Source: Novosphingobium terrae
GTDB lineage: Bacteria > Pseudomonadota > Alphaproteobacteria > Sphingomonadales > Sphingomonadaceae
Direction of reading: 5' to 3'
DNA: 64,000 nt
Assembly: GCF_017163935.1 (NCBI RefSeq)
Contig: NZ_JABVZR010000002.1
Span: forward strand, 1,116,001 to 1,180,000
Shown here one piece after another: positions 35,840 to 44,886 of the stretch; the stretch's first letter is position 1, and every line of letters begins with the position of its first letter. The notes under the pieces are model-generated. The model searched no databases. It was given only the letters and a program-made list of their open reading frames with translations, and had not been told where the DNA came from. The position numbers were made by a program, and so were the translations under genes.

Positions 35840-36766
35840 TCAGGCTTCGGCGCGCTGATCGGCGCGCAGACGGTTCTGGCGCGCGATCTCATCGGTGATG
35901 GCCGGATTGCGGAACAGAATTGCGAAGGTACGCTTATAATCTTCATTCTCGGCCAGCTGGGTCTGGACCGCTGCCGTGGTCGCCTCGCCGCGCTCACGCA
36001 CCCCCACCAGAAATTCATGGTGAGTCAGGATGTACAGCTCATCGTTGAGGATGCCCTGAAGCACCCGCTGCCCCACCTCTTCCTTGGTCTGATAGAGATG
36101 GAACAGTGAGCCGCCCGCCTGCCTCCCCTTGTCCGCCTCGGCATAGCCGGTCTCGCCCAGCGCGGCGGGCCGGGTCTTGCCAGCCTCGGCGATGTTGGAC
36201 TGGACCGCCCCCGGGCAGAAGGCCGAACAGATCACCCCGCGCGCCTCCAGCTCGGGCCGCATGCACTCCATCATCGAGGTCACCGCTGCCTTGCCCGAGG
36301 AATAGATCGTCGTCCCCGGCGCCGGAACCAGCGCCGACATGGAGGCGGTGTTGACGATGTGCCCTCCCTGCCCATGCGCCAGAATTCTGGGCAATATCGT
36401 GACGATACCGTTGATCGTACCGCCCAGATTGACCCCCATCACCCAGTCCCAGTCGGCAAAGGTGGCAATGTCCGTGGGGCCCACCACCGCCACGCCGGCA
36501 TTGTTGCACAGCAGATGGATCGCCCCGAATTTTGCCTCGGCGGCATCGGCGGCGGCGGCGAAGGCGGCGCGGTCGGTCACGTCCAGCCTGATCGCCAGCA
36601 CCCGCGCCCCGCCGTCCAGTTCGGCCACGGCGTCATCGAGGTGATCCTGACGAATGTCGGCGATGGTCACATTCATCCCCGCCCCCAGCAGGGCCTTGGC
36701 GATGCCAAGCCCGATACCGCTGGCGCCACCGGTCACAAACGCGGTCTTCCCGGGAAGATCCTGCAT
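35840..36766 (-). CDS. SDR oxidoreductase, LigD/L/N-like C-alpha dehydrogenase candidate
   Basis: A 308-residue short-chain dehydrogenase. Motifs: TGGASGIGLGIAKALL, IADIRQDHLD, CNNAGVAVV, NTASMSALVPAPGTTIYSSGKAAV (Ser, Tyr-x3-Lys). The C-terminal part (VGQRVLQGILNDELYILTHHEF) has the long LigD-type tail. It is the first gene of the operon with the next SDR only 14 bp away. It faces the operon that begins with the MFS gene at 36902; the shared promoter region carries ATTGT-N11-ACAAT. The two SDRs differ enough in sequence to act on opposite enantiomers, as LigD and LigL/N do; this is inference. Confidence 0.75.
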   Translation of the reverse strand: MQDLPGKTAFVTGGASGIGLGIAKALLGAGMNVTIADIRQDHLDDAVAELDGGARVLAIRLDVTDRAAFAAAADAAEAKFGAIHLLCNNAGVAVVGPTDIATFADWDWVMGVNLGGTINGIVTILPRILAHGQGGHIVNTASMSALVPAPGTTIYSSGKAAVTSMMECMRPELEARGVICSAFCPGAVQSNIAEAGKTRPAALGETGYAEADKGRQAGGSLFHLYQTKEEVGQRVLQGILNDELYILTHHEFLVGVRERGEATTAAVQTQLAENEDYKRTFAILFRNPAITDEIARQNRLRADQRAEA

Positions 36767-36901
36767 GTCCTCTCTCCTCTCTGAACGAAATTTTCTGCCC
36801 GAAAGCGAATCTCTTCCCTTTTGTTCACCATCGAGAGATTGTATGCAAGGCTAACAATAACAAATGTGCCTATGCCGAAAACCGGCAGGGCCCGGAAAGG
36901 G
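36767..36901. promoter_or_regulatory. Divergent promoter region with ATTGT-N11-ACAAT operator candidate
   Basis: Between the SDR operon and the MFS operon. An inverted repeat with arms ATTGT (36838-36842) and ACAAT (36854-36858) lies in an AT-rich stretch. Its left arm continues as ATTGTATGC, the same nine bases found in the carotenoid oxygenase/MarR gap at 44814-44822. Confidence 0.45.
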
Positions 36902-38326
36902 ATGGGACAGGATATGGCAGTCGCCGCAGCCAGCATCATGCCAGTGGAGGAAGAGGGGCGGATCGCCCCCGCAGAGGGCGCGGAAGAGCGCAACTGGCCG
37001 AGTTCAGCCTCGGCCTACTGGGCCCTGACGGTCATTGTGCTGGCCACTTTCCTGACCTTTTTCGATCAGGTGGTGTTCGGCATGCTGGCCGAACGGATCA
37101 AGATCGACTTCGGCCTGACCGATTCGCAACTGGGCTTTCTGGCCGGCCCGGCCAGCATCATCTGCTATCTCTTCGTCGGCATCCCGCTGGCCCGGCTCGC
37201 GGACATCTGGCCGCGCAAATATGTGCTGGCAGGCGGCGTATCGGCGATCGGGCTGGTGACCATTCTGGGCGGCATCGCGCAGACCTTCACACAATTCGTG
37301 GGCAGCCGCGTGTTTCTGGCGGCGGGCGGCTCGGCCCATGCCCCTTCCTCCTATTCGCTGATCGCGGACATGTTTCCGCCCCGGAAGATCACGCGCGCCT
37401 TTGCCATACTGCAATTCGGCTTCATCGGTGGCTCCACACTGGGGCCCTTCGCCGGGGGGCAGATGATCGCCATGACCAGCCATTGGGCGCCCACCCTGCT
37501 GGGCCCCCTGCGCATTCTGGGCTGGCAATGGATTCTGGTGTGGACCGGCCTGCCCGCCTTTCTGCTGGCCCTGCTGTTCCTGACCGTGCGCGAGCCGCAG
37601 CGCCTGCCGCGCCAAACCGGCGCCGAGATACCGCATCATGGCTCGCTGCTGCGCCGCGCCCTCACCTTCACCGGGCTCGATGCCGCCAAGGCGATCCGCG
37701 CCAACCGGCGGGTCTATTATCCGCTGTTCATCGGCCTGGCGCTCAGCGCGCTGGAAAGCTTCGGCCTTGCCTTCTGGCGCGTGCCGTTCCTGATCCGCAC
37801 CTATGGCTGGACCGAGGCGCAGATCGGCACGGTCACCTCGCTGACCGTGCTGGTGTCCTCGCTGCTGGGGCTGCTGGTGGGCGGAACCTTCGTCGAATGG
37901 CTGGCCAAGCGGCACAAGGATGCCAATGTGCGCGCCGCCTTCATCTGCTTTGCGGTGGTGACGGTGTGCTCGATCCTCTCGCCGCTGATGCCCACGGCGA
38001 TCGGCTCGATCCTGGTGATGGGCTTTGGCGCGATGTTCGGCATTGCCGGCGCCGTTCCGCAAAACGCGGCGATCCAGCGCGTGGCGCCCCATGCGATGCG
38101 CGGGCAGGTCACGGCGATCTACCTGTTCATGTTCACCTTTTTCGGCGCGATGGGCAGCTTCGTCATCGGGGTGGTGGCGCAATATCTGGTGGTGGACCCG
38201 GCCAAATTGTGGATCGCGCTGGAGATCACCGCCGTCACCCTGCTGCCGCTGGCCACGCTGTGCATGTACCGCGCCATCCGCCCCTATCGCGAGGAAATCG
38301 AGCGGCTCGAAGCGCTCGACCTCTGA
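36902..38326 (+). CDS. MFS transporter
   Basis: About 474 residues with 12 predicted membrane helices. The first helices read WALTVIVLATFLTFFDQVVFGMLAE; the loop 2-3 motif is FVGIPLARLADIWPRKYVLAGG (G-x-L-x-R). It resembles the aromatic-acid or hexuronate-type MFS carriers found in sphingomonad catabolic operons. It is first in a five-gene plus-strand operon and probably imports the substrate of the following enzymes. Several in-frame ATGs exist (36821, 36872, 36902, 36914); 36902 is chosen because purine-rich AAAGGG precedes it, but 36914 is equally possible. Confidence 0.82.
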   Translation: MGQDMAVAAASIMPVEEEGRIAPAEGAEERNWPSSASAYWALTVIVLATFLTFFDQVVFGMLAERIKIDFGLTDSQLGFLAGPASIICYLFVGIPLARLADIWPRKYVLAGGVSAIGLVTILGGIAQTFTQFVGSRVFLAAGGSAHAPSSYSLIADMFPPRKITRAFAILQFGFIGGSTLGPFAGGQMIAMTSHWAPTLLGPLRILGWQWILVWTGLPAFLLALLFLTVREPQRLPRQTGAEIPHHGSLLRRALTFTGLDAAKAIRANRRVYYPLFIGLALSALESFGLAFWRVPFLIRTYGWTEAQIGTVTSLTVLVSSLLGLLVGGTFVEWLAKRHKDANVRAAFICFAVVTVCSILSPLMPTAIGSILVMGFGAMFGIAGAVPQNAAIQRVAPHAMRGQVTAIYLFMFTFFGAMGSFVIGVVAQYLVVDPAKLWIALEITAVTLLPLATLCMYRAIRPYREEIERLEALDL

Positions 38327-38364
38327 CCACCCCAAAAAAACCAACAACCAAGGAGAGACCTGAC

Positions 38365-39129
38365 ATGGCTGACACCGACCGGATCACCGCGCTTGAAACC
38401 CAAGTCGCAGACCTCACCCGCCGCCTGACCGTGCGCGAGGATGAGCTGGATGTGCGCAAGCTCCAGCACCTCTACGGCTATCTGATCGACAAATGCATGT
38501 ACAATGAGGTGATCGACCTGTTCACCGATGATGGCGAGGTTCGCTTCTTCGGCGGCGTGTGGAACGGCAAGGAAGGCGTGCGCCGCCTCTATGTCGAACG
38601 CTTCCAGAAGCGCTTCACCCATGGCAACAACGGCCCGATCGACGGCTTCCTGCTGGATCACCCCCAGTTGCAGGACATCGTCACCATCGCGCCCGATGGC
38701 GTCACCGCCCATGCCCGCGCCCGCTCGATGATGCAGGCCGGGCGCCACAAGGACTATCTCGACACCTCCAACCCGATGACCGCCAACATCCGCCAGTGGT
38801 GGGAAGGCGGCATCTATGAGAACACCTACAAGAAGGTGGACGGTGTCTGGCGCATCCATGTGCTGAATTATTTCCCGCACTGGCACGCCGATTTCGACAA
38901 GGGCTGGGCCTATACGGATGCGCAATATGTGCCCTTCCCCAAGGTGCTCTACCCCGAGGACCCCAGCGGCCCCGATGCGCTGATCGAGGACCACTGGCTC
39001 TGGCCGACGCACAAGCTGCTGCCCTTCCATCTGCCCCATCCGGTGACCGGCAAGGAGATGGTGGCGGAACGCTGGCAGGGCGACATCGATCGCGAAACCG
39101 CACAGCAGACCGCCGTTCCCGCCGAGTAA
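38365..39129 (+). CDS. SnoaL/NTF2-like protein, LdpA-like diarylpropane lyase candidate
   Basis: A 254-residue protein with a clear ribosome site (AAGGAGAGACC). After an N-terminal coiled helix (ADTDRITALETQVADLTRRL) comes a SnoaL-like fold: VRKLQHLYGYLIDKCMYNEV, IDLFTDDGEVRFFGGVWNGK, VRRLYVERFQKRF, LDHPQLQDIVTIAPDG, HARARSMMQAG, GGIYENTYKKVDGVWRI. NTF2-like proteins of about this length include LdpA, the sphingomonad gamma-formaldehyde lyase for beta-1 lignin dimers, whose product is a lignostilbene. A lignostilbene-type dioxygenase is encoded 5 kb away. Paralogous to the protein at 47087-47806. The assignment to LdpA function is a hypothesis. Confidence 0.65.
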   Translation: MADTDRITALETQVADLTRRLTVREDELDVRKLQHLYGYLIDKCMYNEVIDLFTDDGEVRFFGGVWNGKEGVRRLYVERFQKRFTHGNNGPIDGFLLDHPQLQDIVTIAPDGVTAHARARSMMQAGRHKDYLDTSNPMTANIRQWWEGGIYENTYKKVDGVWRIHVLNYFPHWHADFDKGWAYTDAQYVPFPKVLYPEDPSGPDALIEDHWLWPTHKLLPFHLPHPVTGKEMVAERWQGDIDRETAQQTAVPAE

Positions 39130-39139
39130 CGGCCCTTGC

Positions 39140-39172
39140 GGCCTGCCAGCCCCTTTGCCGGGCGGGCAGGCC
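39140..39172 (+). other. Long stem-loop between SnoaL-like and aldehyde dehydrogenase genes
   Basis: GGCCTGCC (39140-39147) pairs with GGCAGGCC (39165-39172); an inner stem GCCC/GGGC is separated by one mismatch. No T-run follows, so it is more likely an mRNA-stabilising or processing hairpin than a full terminator. Confidence 0.55.
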
Positions 39173-39197
39173 GTCCTTCCCTTGTGTCAGGTGAGGC

Positions 39198-40628
39198 ATG
39201 ATCCACTATCCCGATCTGTACATGATGATTGATGGCGAGCGCGTCTCGGGCGGCGCAAGGCGCAGCCATGCCGTTCTGAACCCCGCCAATGGCGAAACAC
39301 TGGGCCAGCTGCCGCTGGCCGATGCGCAGGATCTCGACCGCGCGCTGGCCGCCGCCGCCAGGGGCTTTGCGCTATGGCGCAATTCCACGCCGCAGCAACG
39401 CGCCGAGGTGCTTCAGGGCGCCGCCCGCCTGATGCGCGAACGCAGCGAGGAGATCGCCCGGATCGCCGTGCTGGAACAGGGCAAGACGCTGGCCGAGGCG
39501 CGCATGGAGGTCGGCATGAATGTCGGCCTTTTCGAGTTCTACGCGGGCGAATGTTACCGCCTCTATGGCCGGGTGCTGGTCCGCCCCGCCGGCATGCGCT
39601 CGACGGTGCAGCATGAGCCGGTCGGCCCGGTCGCCGCCTTTGCGCCCTGGAACTTCCCCATCGGCAATCCCGGGCGCAAGCTGGGCGCGCCTATTGCGGC
39701 GGGTTGCTCGGTGATCCTGAAAGCGGCGGAGGAAACGCCCGCCTCGGCGCTGGCGGTGCTGCAATGTCTGCTCGATGCGGGCCTGCCGCCCGGCGTGGCG
39801 CAGGCGGTGTTCGGCGTGCCCGATGAGGTGAGCCGCCATCTGCTTGCCAGCCCGGTCATCCGCAAACTGTCTTTCACAGGCTCGACCACGGTGGGGCGCC
39901 ATCTGCTCGGGCTGGCCGCACAGGATTTCAAGCGCACCACGATGGAGCTGGGCGGCCATGGCCCGGTGCTGGTCTTTGCCGACGCCGATCTCGACCGCAC
40001 GCTCGATACGGTGGTGGCGCATAAATACCGCAATGCGGGGCAGGTCTGCGTCTCGCCCACGCGCTTCATCGTGGAAGACAGCCTGTTCGAGGCCTTTCGC
40101 GATGGCTTTGCCGCGCGGGCATCTGCCTTGCGGGTGGGCGATGGCCTTGCCCCGGATACGCAGGTCGGCCCCCTGGCCAATCCACGCCGGGTCGAGGCGA
40201 TCGATGCCCTGATCCACGAAGCCATCGCCGATGGCGCGCGACTGGACACCGGCGGCCAGCGCATCGGCAATCGTGGTTTCTTCTACGCCCCGACGGTCCT
40301 CTCCGATGTTCCGCTCAGCGCGCGGGTGATGAATGAGGAACCCTTCGGCCCCCTCGCCCTGATCAACCGCTTTGCCGATGAGGCCGCGATGATCGCGGAG
40401 GCCAATCGCCTGCCCTATGGTCTGGCCGCCTATGGCTGGACCCGCGACGCGGCGCGCCAGAAGCGGCTCGCCGCCCAGCTCGAAACCGGCATGCTGGGGC
40501 TCAACACCACGATGATCGGCGGGGCGGATGCGCCCTTTGGCGGGGTCAAATGGTCCGGCCACGGCCATGAGGACGGGCCAGAGGGGATCATGGCCTGCCT
40601 TGTCACCAAAACTGTCCACGAAGGCTGA
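39198..40628 (+). CDS. NAD(P)-dependent aldehyde dehydrogenase
   Basis: A 476-residue aldehyde dehydrogenase. Seen: FAPWNFPIGNPGRKLGAPIA (cofactor Asn), SFTGSTTVGRHLLG (nucleotide-binding turn), TMELGGHGPVLVF (general-base Glu), AGQVCVSPTRFIV (catalytic Cys), NEEPFGPLALI. The set fits the succinate-semialdehyde/benzaldehyde dehydrogenase branch. Third in the operon MFS - SnoaL-like - ALDH - amidohydrolase - MFS. It could oxidise vanillin formed by the dioxygenase, or an aryl-side-chain aldehyde. The length and active site are normal. Confidence 0.88.
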   Translation: MIHYPDLYMMIDGERVSGGARRSHAVLNPANGETLGQLPLADAQDLDRALAAAARGFALWRNSTPQQRAEVLQGAARLMRERSEEIARIAVLEQGKTLAEARMEVGMNVGLFEFYAGECYRLYGRVLVRPAGMRSTVQHEPVGPVAAFAPWNFPIGNPGRKLGAPIAAGCSVILKAAEETPASALAVLQCLLDAGLPPGVAQAVFGVPDEVSRHLLASPVIRKLSFTGSTTVGRHLLGLAAQDFKRTTMELGGHGPVLVFADADLDRTLDTVVAHKYRNAGQVCVSPTRFIVEDSLFEAFRDGFAARASALRVGDGLAPDTQVGPLANPRRVEAIDALIHEAIADGARLDTGGQRIGNRGFFYAPTVLSDVPLSARVMNEEPFGPLALINRFADEAAMIAEANRLPYGLAAYGWTRDAARQKRLAAQLETGMLGLNTTMIGGADAPFGGVKWSGHGHEDGPEGIMACLVTKTVHEG

Positions 40629-40633
40629 AACAG

Positions 40634-41704
40634 ATGACACAGCACGACACAGACCACGCCCTGAAAACGGGCGGAGAGCAAGGCTATCTGCGCATCGCCA
40701 CCGAGGAGGCCTTTGCCACGCGCGAGCAGATCGACGTCTATCTGCGCATGGTGCGCGACGGCACGGCGGATCGGGGCATGACCTCGCTCTGGGGCTTTTA
40801 CGCGCAAAGCCCCAGTGAGCGCGCCATGCAGATCATCGAACGCCTGCTCGATCTGGGCGAGCGGCGCATCGCCGATATGGATGCGACAGGCATAGACAAG
40901 GCGATTCTGGCGCTGACCTCGCCGGGGGTGCAGCCGTTCAGCGACACGCATGAGGCCCAGCGCATCGCGCGCTCCGCGAACGACTTGCTGGCCGAGCGCT
41001 GCGCGGCCCATCCCGACCGCTTTATCGGCATGACCGCCGTGGCGCCGCAGGACCCGCAATGGTCCGCCGAGGAAATCCGCCGGGGCGCGCATGATCTCGG
41101 CTTCAAGGGGGTGCAGATCAACAGCCACACACAGGGCCGCTATCTGGACGAACCCTTCTTCGATCCGATCTTCCGCGCCCTCTCCGATACCGGCCAGCCG
41201 CTCTACATCCATCCCGGCACGCCGCCCGATGCGATGATCGGCCCGCTGCTCGATGCCGGGCTGGATGGCGCGATCTATGGCTTTGGCGTGGAAACCGGCA
41301 TGCATCTGCTGCGCCTCATCACCATCGGCATCTTCGACCGCTATCCCGACCTGCAGATCATGGTCGGCCATATGGGCGAGGCGCTGCCCTACTGGCTCTA
41401 CCGGCTGGATTACATGCATCAGGCGGGCATCCGCAGCGCGCGCTATGAGCGGATGAAGCCGCTCAAAAAGACCATCGCCGACTATTTCCGCAGCAATGTG
41501 CTGGTGACCTGCAGCGGCATGGCATGGGAACCGGCGATCCGCTTTGCCCAGCAGGTGATGGGCGAGGACCGGGTGATGTATGCCATGGACTATCCCTATC
41601 AGTATGAGGCCCATGAGGTCCGCGCGCTGGACGCCATGGAGCTGACGCCCGAGGTGAAGCGCCAGTTCTTCCAGACCAACGCCGAACGCTGGTTCAAACT
41701 GTGA
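40634..41704 (+). CDS. Amidohydrolase-2 family protein (ACMSD/LigW-like)
   Basis: A 356-residue TIM-barrel metalloenzyme. Metal-ligand candidates: Glu in RIATEEAFATRE (E replaces the usual HxH, as in gamma-resorcylate and 5-carboxyvanillate decarboxylases), His in PLYIHPGTPPDAM, His in IMVGHMGEALPYWL, and Asp in VMYAMDYPYQYE. The group includes non-oxidative aromatic decarboxylases (LigW, gamma-resorcylate decarboxylase) and hydrolases. In a lignin-dimer operon a decarboxylase of an aromatic acid is plausible, but the substrate is open. Only 5 bp after the ALDH; its stop overlaps the GTG of the next MFS gene. Confidence 0.78.
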   Translation: MTQHDTDHALKTGGEQGYLRIATEEAFATREQIDVYLRMVRDGTADRGMTSLWGFYAQSPSERAMQIIERLLDLGERRIADMDATGIDKAILALTSPGVQPFSDTHEAQRIARSANDLLAERCAAHPDRFIGMTAVAPQDPQWSAEEIRRGAHDLGFKGVQINSHTQGRYLDEPFFDPIFRALSDTGQPLYIHPGTPPDAMIGPLLDAGLDGAIYGFGVETGMHLLRLITIGIFDRYPDLQIMVGHMGEALPYWLYRLDYMHQAGIRSARYERMKPLKKTIADYFRSNVLVTCSGMAWEPAIRFAQQVMGEDRVMYAMDYPYQYEAHEVRALDAMELTPEVKRQFFQTNAERWFKL

Positions 41705-43314
41705 AGGCGAATGTCACGCCGCCGCCCGGCCCCGCCCGCCATATCGCGCGCGGGGGCTGGTATGCGCTGGTGCTGGTGGCGCTGACCAATGCGATGAGCC
41801 TGCTCGACCGGCAGATTCTGGCCATTCTGGCCCCGGCCATCAAGCATGATCTGGGCGTGGGCGATGCCGAAATGGGGCTGCTCTTCGGCACGGTCTTCGC
41901 GCTGTTCTATGCGCTCTTCTCGCTGCCGGTGGGGCGACTGGCCGATGGCTGGCTGCGCGGACGGCTGCTGGCCGTCAGCATCCTGTTCTGGTCGGCCTCG
42001 ACGGCGCTGGCGGGCATGACCTCCAGCTTTGCCATGCTGGCCGCCTCGCGCCTTTGCGTGGGCATCGGCGAGGCCGCAACCCAGCCGGCGGGCACCTCCC
42101 TCATCTATGACTATTGGCCGCGCCACCGCCGGGGTTTTGTGATGGCGGTGATGGCCTCGGCCATCGCGGTAGGGCTGGGCGGATCGCTGGTGCTGGGTGG
42201 GCTGGCCGCGCAGATGTGGGCCAACGCCTTTGCGCCGGGCACGGCGCCTTTCGGCCTGAGGGGATGGCAATTCGCCTTCCTGGTTGCCGCCGCGCCGGGG
42301 TTTGTCCTCTCGCTGTTCCTGTGGCGTCTGCGTGAGCCCGAGCGGGGCGCGATGGACGGCATCGCCACGCCGCCCGATCCCCGCCCCTTCCGCGCCAGCC
42401 TTGCCCTGCTGGGCACGGTGACGCCCGGCCTGCACTGGCTGGCCATGCTCCGCCGCCGCGCGAGCATGCGCAGTCTGGGCATCAATCTTGCCGCGCTGAT
42501 CGTGATCGCCGGAGGCATGGCGATGCTGGCCCGCTTCGGCATGGCGCAATCGCCACGGCCACCGCTGGGCTTCGGCATGGTGGCGGTCGATCCGCATGTG
42601 CTGCAATGGCTGGTGATCGGGCTGGGCCTGTTCGTTCTGGTCAATCTGCTGCAGGGGGTGCGCTCCAGTGATCCTCAGGCCTTTCGCGTGATCGCTGGCT
42701 CGCCCACGCTGATCATGGCGATGGCGGTGGGCACGCTGCAATCGGCGATCAACTATGGGATGATGGCCTTCAACCCCAGCTTTCTGATGCGCAGCTATCA
42801 CCTCTCCATGGCCGACACCGCGCTGCAGTTCGGCTTGCTCTCCGCCGCGACGGGGATTGCCGGGCCGCTGGTGTGGGGTGTGCTGTCAGACCGGCTGCAT
42901 CTGCGCTTTCCCGCAGGCGGGCGGGCCATGGTGGCGCTGGTCTCGATGGGGCTGTCGCCGCTGCTCTCCTTCTGGGTCTATACCGCGCCTGTGCCCGGCG
43001 CTTTCTACCTGCGCTTCGTGGTCTACAGCCTGCTGCTGACCGGCTGGATGCCGCCGCTTTACGCCATCCTCTACGATCAGGTGCTGCCGCGCATGCGCGG
43101 GCTGACCGCCAGCCTCTATCTGCTGGTGATGACCATTCTGGGCATGGGCGTGGGGCCCTATGCCATCGGCCTGATCTCGGATGCGACCGGGGATCTGCGC
43201 GCGGCGATGCTGGGCATCAATGTCGTGGCCATTCCCATCGTCATCCTGCTGCTGCTGATCGCGCGGCGGTCGGCGCGCGATGAGGCTGCCCTCACCGCGC
43301 GCGCCAGGCTTTAG
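41701..43314 (+). CDS. MFS transporter
   Basis: A 537-residue carrier with 12 or more helices. First helix WYALVLVALTNAMSLLDRQILAILAP, with the D-R-Q motif typical of sphingomonad MFS aromatic carriers; loop 2-3 LPVGRLADGWLRGRLLA; RLCVGIGEAATQPAG in helix 4-5. It begins at a GTG inside GTGA, overlapping the stop of the amidohydrolase gene, so it is translationally coupled. It ends the operon, converging with the carotenoid oxygenase gene with almost no gap (the two CDS ends overlap by four bases). Confidence 0.83.
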   Translation: MKANVTPPPGPARHIARGGWYALVLVALTNAMSLLDRQILAILAPAIKHDLGVGDAEMGLLFGTVFALFYALFSLPVGRLADGWLRGRLLAVSILFWSASTALAGMTSSFAMLAASRLCVGIGEAATQPAGTSLIYDYWPRHRRGFVMAVMASAIAVGLGGSLVLGGLAAQMWANAFAPGTAPFGLRGWQFAFLVAAAPGFVLSLFLWRLREPERGAMDGIATPPDPRPFRASLALLGTVTPGLHWLAMLRRRASMRSLGINLAALIVIAGGMAMLARFGMAQSPRPPLGFGMVAVDPHVLQWLVIGLGLFVLVNLLQGVRSSDPQAFRVIAGSPTLIMAMAVGTLQSAINYGMMAFNPSFLMRSYHLSMADTALQFGLLSAATGIAGPLVWGVLSDRLHLRFPAGGRAMVALVSMGLSPLLSFWVYTAPVPGAFYLRFVVYSLLLTGWMPPLYAILYDQVLPRMRGLTASLYLLVMTILGMGVGPYAIGLISDATGDLRAAMLGINVVAIPIVILLLLIARRSARDEAALTARARL

Positions 43315-44780
43315 GCCGCCAGCCCGATCGTCCCTGCATCGGCCCAATTGCCATGCAGGCCAAAGCGCAGGCGGATCGGCACATGGATCGTGGCGACGGG
43401 CCCCTTTTCGATGTCGAGCGCCTCGAAGATCAGCAGGTCGCTGCGATGCTCCTCCAGCCGGTTGCAGACCTGCACGATCCAGCCATCGCCCTCGGGCGCA
43501 TCGGGTGAGCGGGGCACGAAGCACGGCTCCTGAAGGCTGGAGACGGGGCCGCACCACCAATGCTGTTCGCGCCCCGTCTCAAGGTCTTTGAGGAACAGGC
43601 AGTTCATCAGCAGCCCGCCCGCGCTGCCGCCCTTCAGCTCGACCGGGCGGCGCATGTCCATCTCCAGCATCCAGCCATAGCGCGTCTTGAGCCCGGTGAA
43701 GCGGTCATCGATGCGCGGGAATTCCGCTGCCGTATCGGTCAGGCGGGTGATCGCCTCGAAGCTGTCGCCATTGGCCTCCATATCGACGGTCCAGTCGGTC
43801 AGATAGCTCATCGCCTCACGGCCGTTGAACGGGGCGCCATGCACATCGGGGAAGAAGGGGAACATGTTGTTCTTCGCCTCGGCGGTGAGGAAATGGATCT
43901 TCGATCCCTCCTGCCAGGCGTTGAGCACATGGCTGGCAAAGCAATTGTCACGCCGGAACCAGCGGATGTCATCGCCGGTAACGCCTTCGCGGCGCGGCAA
44001 GACGCCCAGATAGACCGGCATGGTGGTGTCGAAGCCAAAGTGGGGCAGGCCCTCCTCCAGCCGCTCCCAGCTGCCGATCGAGGGCACGATATGGATCACC
44101 AGATAGTCCGGCGTGATTGCGAAGTCATGCATCATGCAGTAATAGGGCGCCTTGAACCACACTTCGCGCAACAGCTGGCCCTGCGCGCCGACCTCGTAAT
44201 AGGCTACATCGTCACTGCACAGGCCCGAGGCGGCATAGCCGATCCCCACCATATTGCCCGTGGCGGGATCAAGTTTGGGATGAGCGGTGAAGGTCTGGCC
44301 GCGCATCGCGCCGCCAAAGGTTTCGAAGCCCAGCGTTTCCATGGTGGCCGGATCGACCAGCAGGGCCGGGCTGTCTTCCTTCATCGCCCACAGCTTGCCC
44401 GCATGGATCCAGACATTGGTGTTGGCCGTGGAGCGATAGCGCCCCGCCACCGAGGGATCATCGGTCAGCGGATTGCGATAGGCGCCGAACAGCGCCTTGC
44501 CCGCCTGCGCTTCCAGCTTCCATTTGTCGGTCTGGGCCCAGCGCTGGCGCAGATCGCACTGGCCATCATGGATATGGAAGCGGGTGATCATCCCATCGCC
44601 ATTGAAGGCAATGTCATCGCCCAGACGCGGCGGGAACTGCGGATCGGGCTGAACCCGGAAAAACGCCCCGTTGAGTTCGGGCGGAATCGTGCCCTGATGG
44701 GCAAGGTCGGCGATGTCGGCCTCGATGCGGGACGGGGTGTTGAAGCCGGTAAAACTGGGCGTTTCCGGGAAATGGGACAT
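43311..44780 (-). CDS. Carotenoid oxygenase-family protein, lignostilbene dioxygenase type
   Basis: A 489-residue non-haem iron dioxygenase. The four iron-binding His are seen in FTAHPKLDPATG, YCMMHDFAITPDYLVIH, SHVLNAWQEGSKIHF and near the C-terminus in RLRFGLHGNW. The size and Trp/Tyr-rich N-terminus (GTIPPELNGAFFRVQPDPQF) fit bacterial stilbene-cleaving oxygenases such as LSD and NOV1 of sphingomonads, which split lignostilbenes into two aromatic aldehydes. ATG 44780 is chosen because GGAGAGG lies upstream; the frame opens to 44930. Divergent from a MarR gene with a 106-bp gap. Retinoid or carotenoid substrates are less likely in this context. Confidence 0.87.
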   Translation of the reverse strand: MSHFPETPSFTGFNTPSRIEADIADLAHQGTIPPELNGAFFRVQPDPQFPPRLGDDIAFNGDGMITRFHIHDGQCDLRQRWAQTDKWKLEAQAGKALFGAYRNPLTDDPSVAGRYRSTANTNVWIHAGKLWAMKEDSPALLVDPATMETLGFETFGGAMRGQTFTAHPKLDPATGNMVGIGYAASGLCSDDVAYYEVGAQGQLLREVWFKAPYYCMMHDFAITPDYLVIHIVPSIGSWERLEEGLPHFGFDTTMPVYLGVLPRREGVTGDDIRWFRRDNCFASHVLNAWQEGSKIHFLTAEAKNNMFPFFPDVHGAPFNGREAMSYLTDWTVDMEANGDSFEAITRLTDTAAEFPRIDDRFTGLKTRYGWMLEMDMRRPVELKGGSAGGLLMNCLFLKDLETGREQHWWCGPVSSLQEPCFVPRSPDAPEGDGWIVQVCNRLEEHRSDLLIFEALDIEKGPVATIHVPIRLRFGLHGNWADAGTIGLAA

Positions 44781-44886
44781 GGGCCTCTCCAGTGGCTTGA
44801 TTGTCGTTGCAATATTGTATGCCTTACAAACTATTATTTTCCAAGCATGGCTTGACGATTCCCGCAAACGCTCGCAACAGAGCCAT
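44781..44886. promoter_or_regulatory. Divergent promoter with MarR-type operator candidate
   Basis: Between the dioxygenase and MarR genes. TTGTA (44815-44819), five bases, TACAA (44825-44829) is a perfect inverted repeat of the size bound by MarR dimers, next to a -10-like TATTAT. The nine bases ATTGTATGC also occur in the 36767-36901 region. Confidence 0.55.

Noticed and set aside
33804..35858. A 684-codon plus-strand frame opposite the LacI and SDR genes
   Set aside because: The minus-strand genes have clear family motifs; this frame is His/Arg/Gln-rich and spans two genes.
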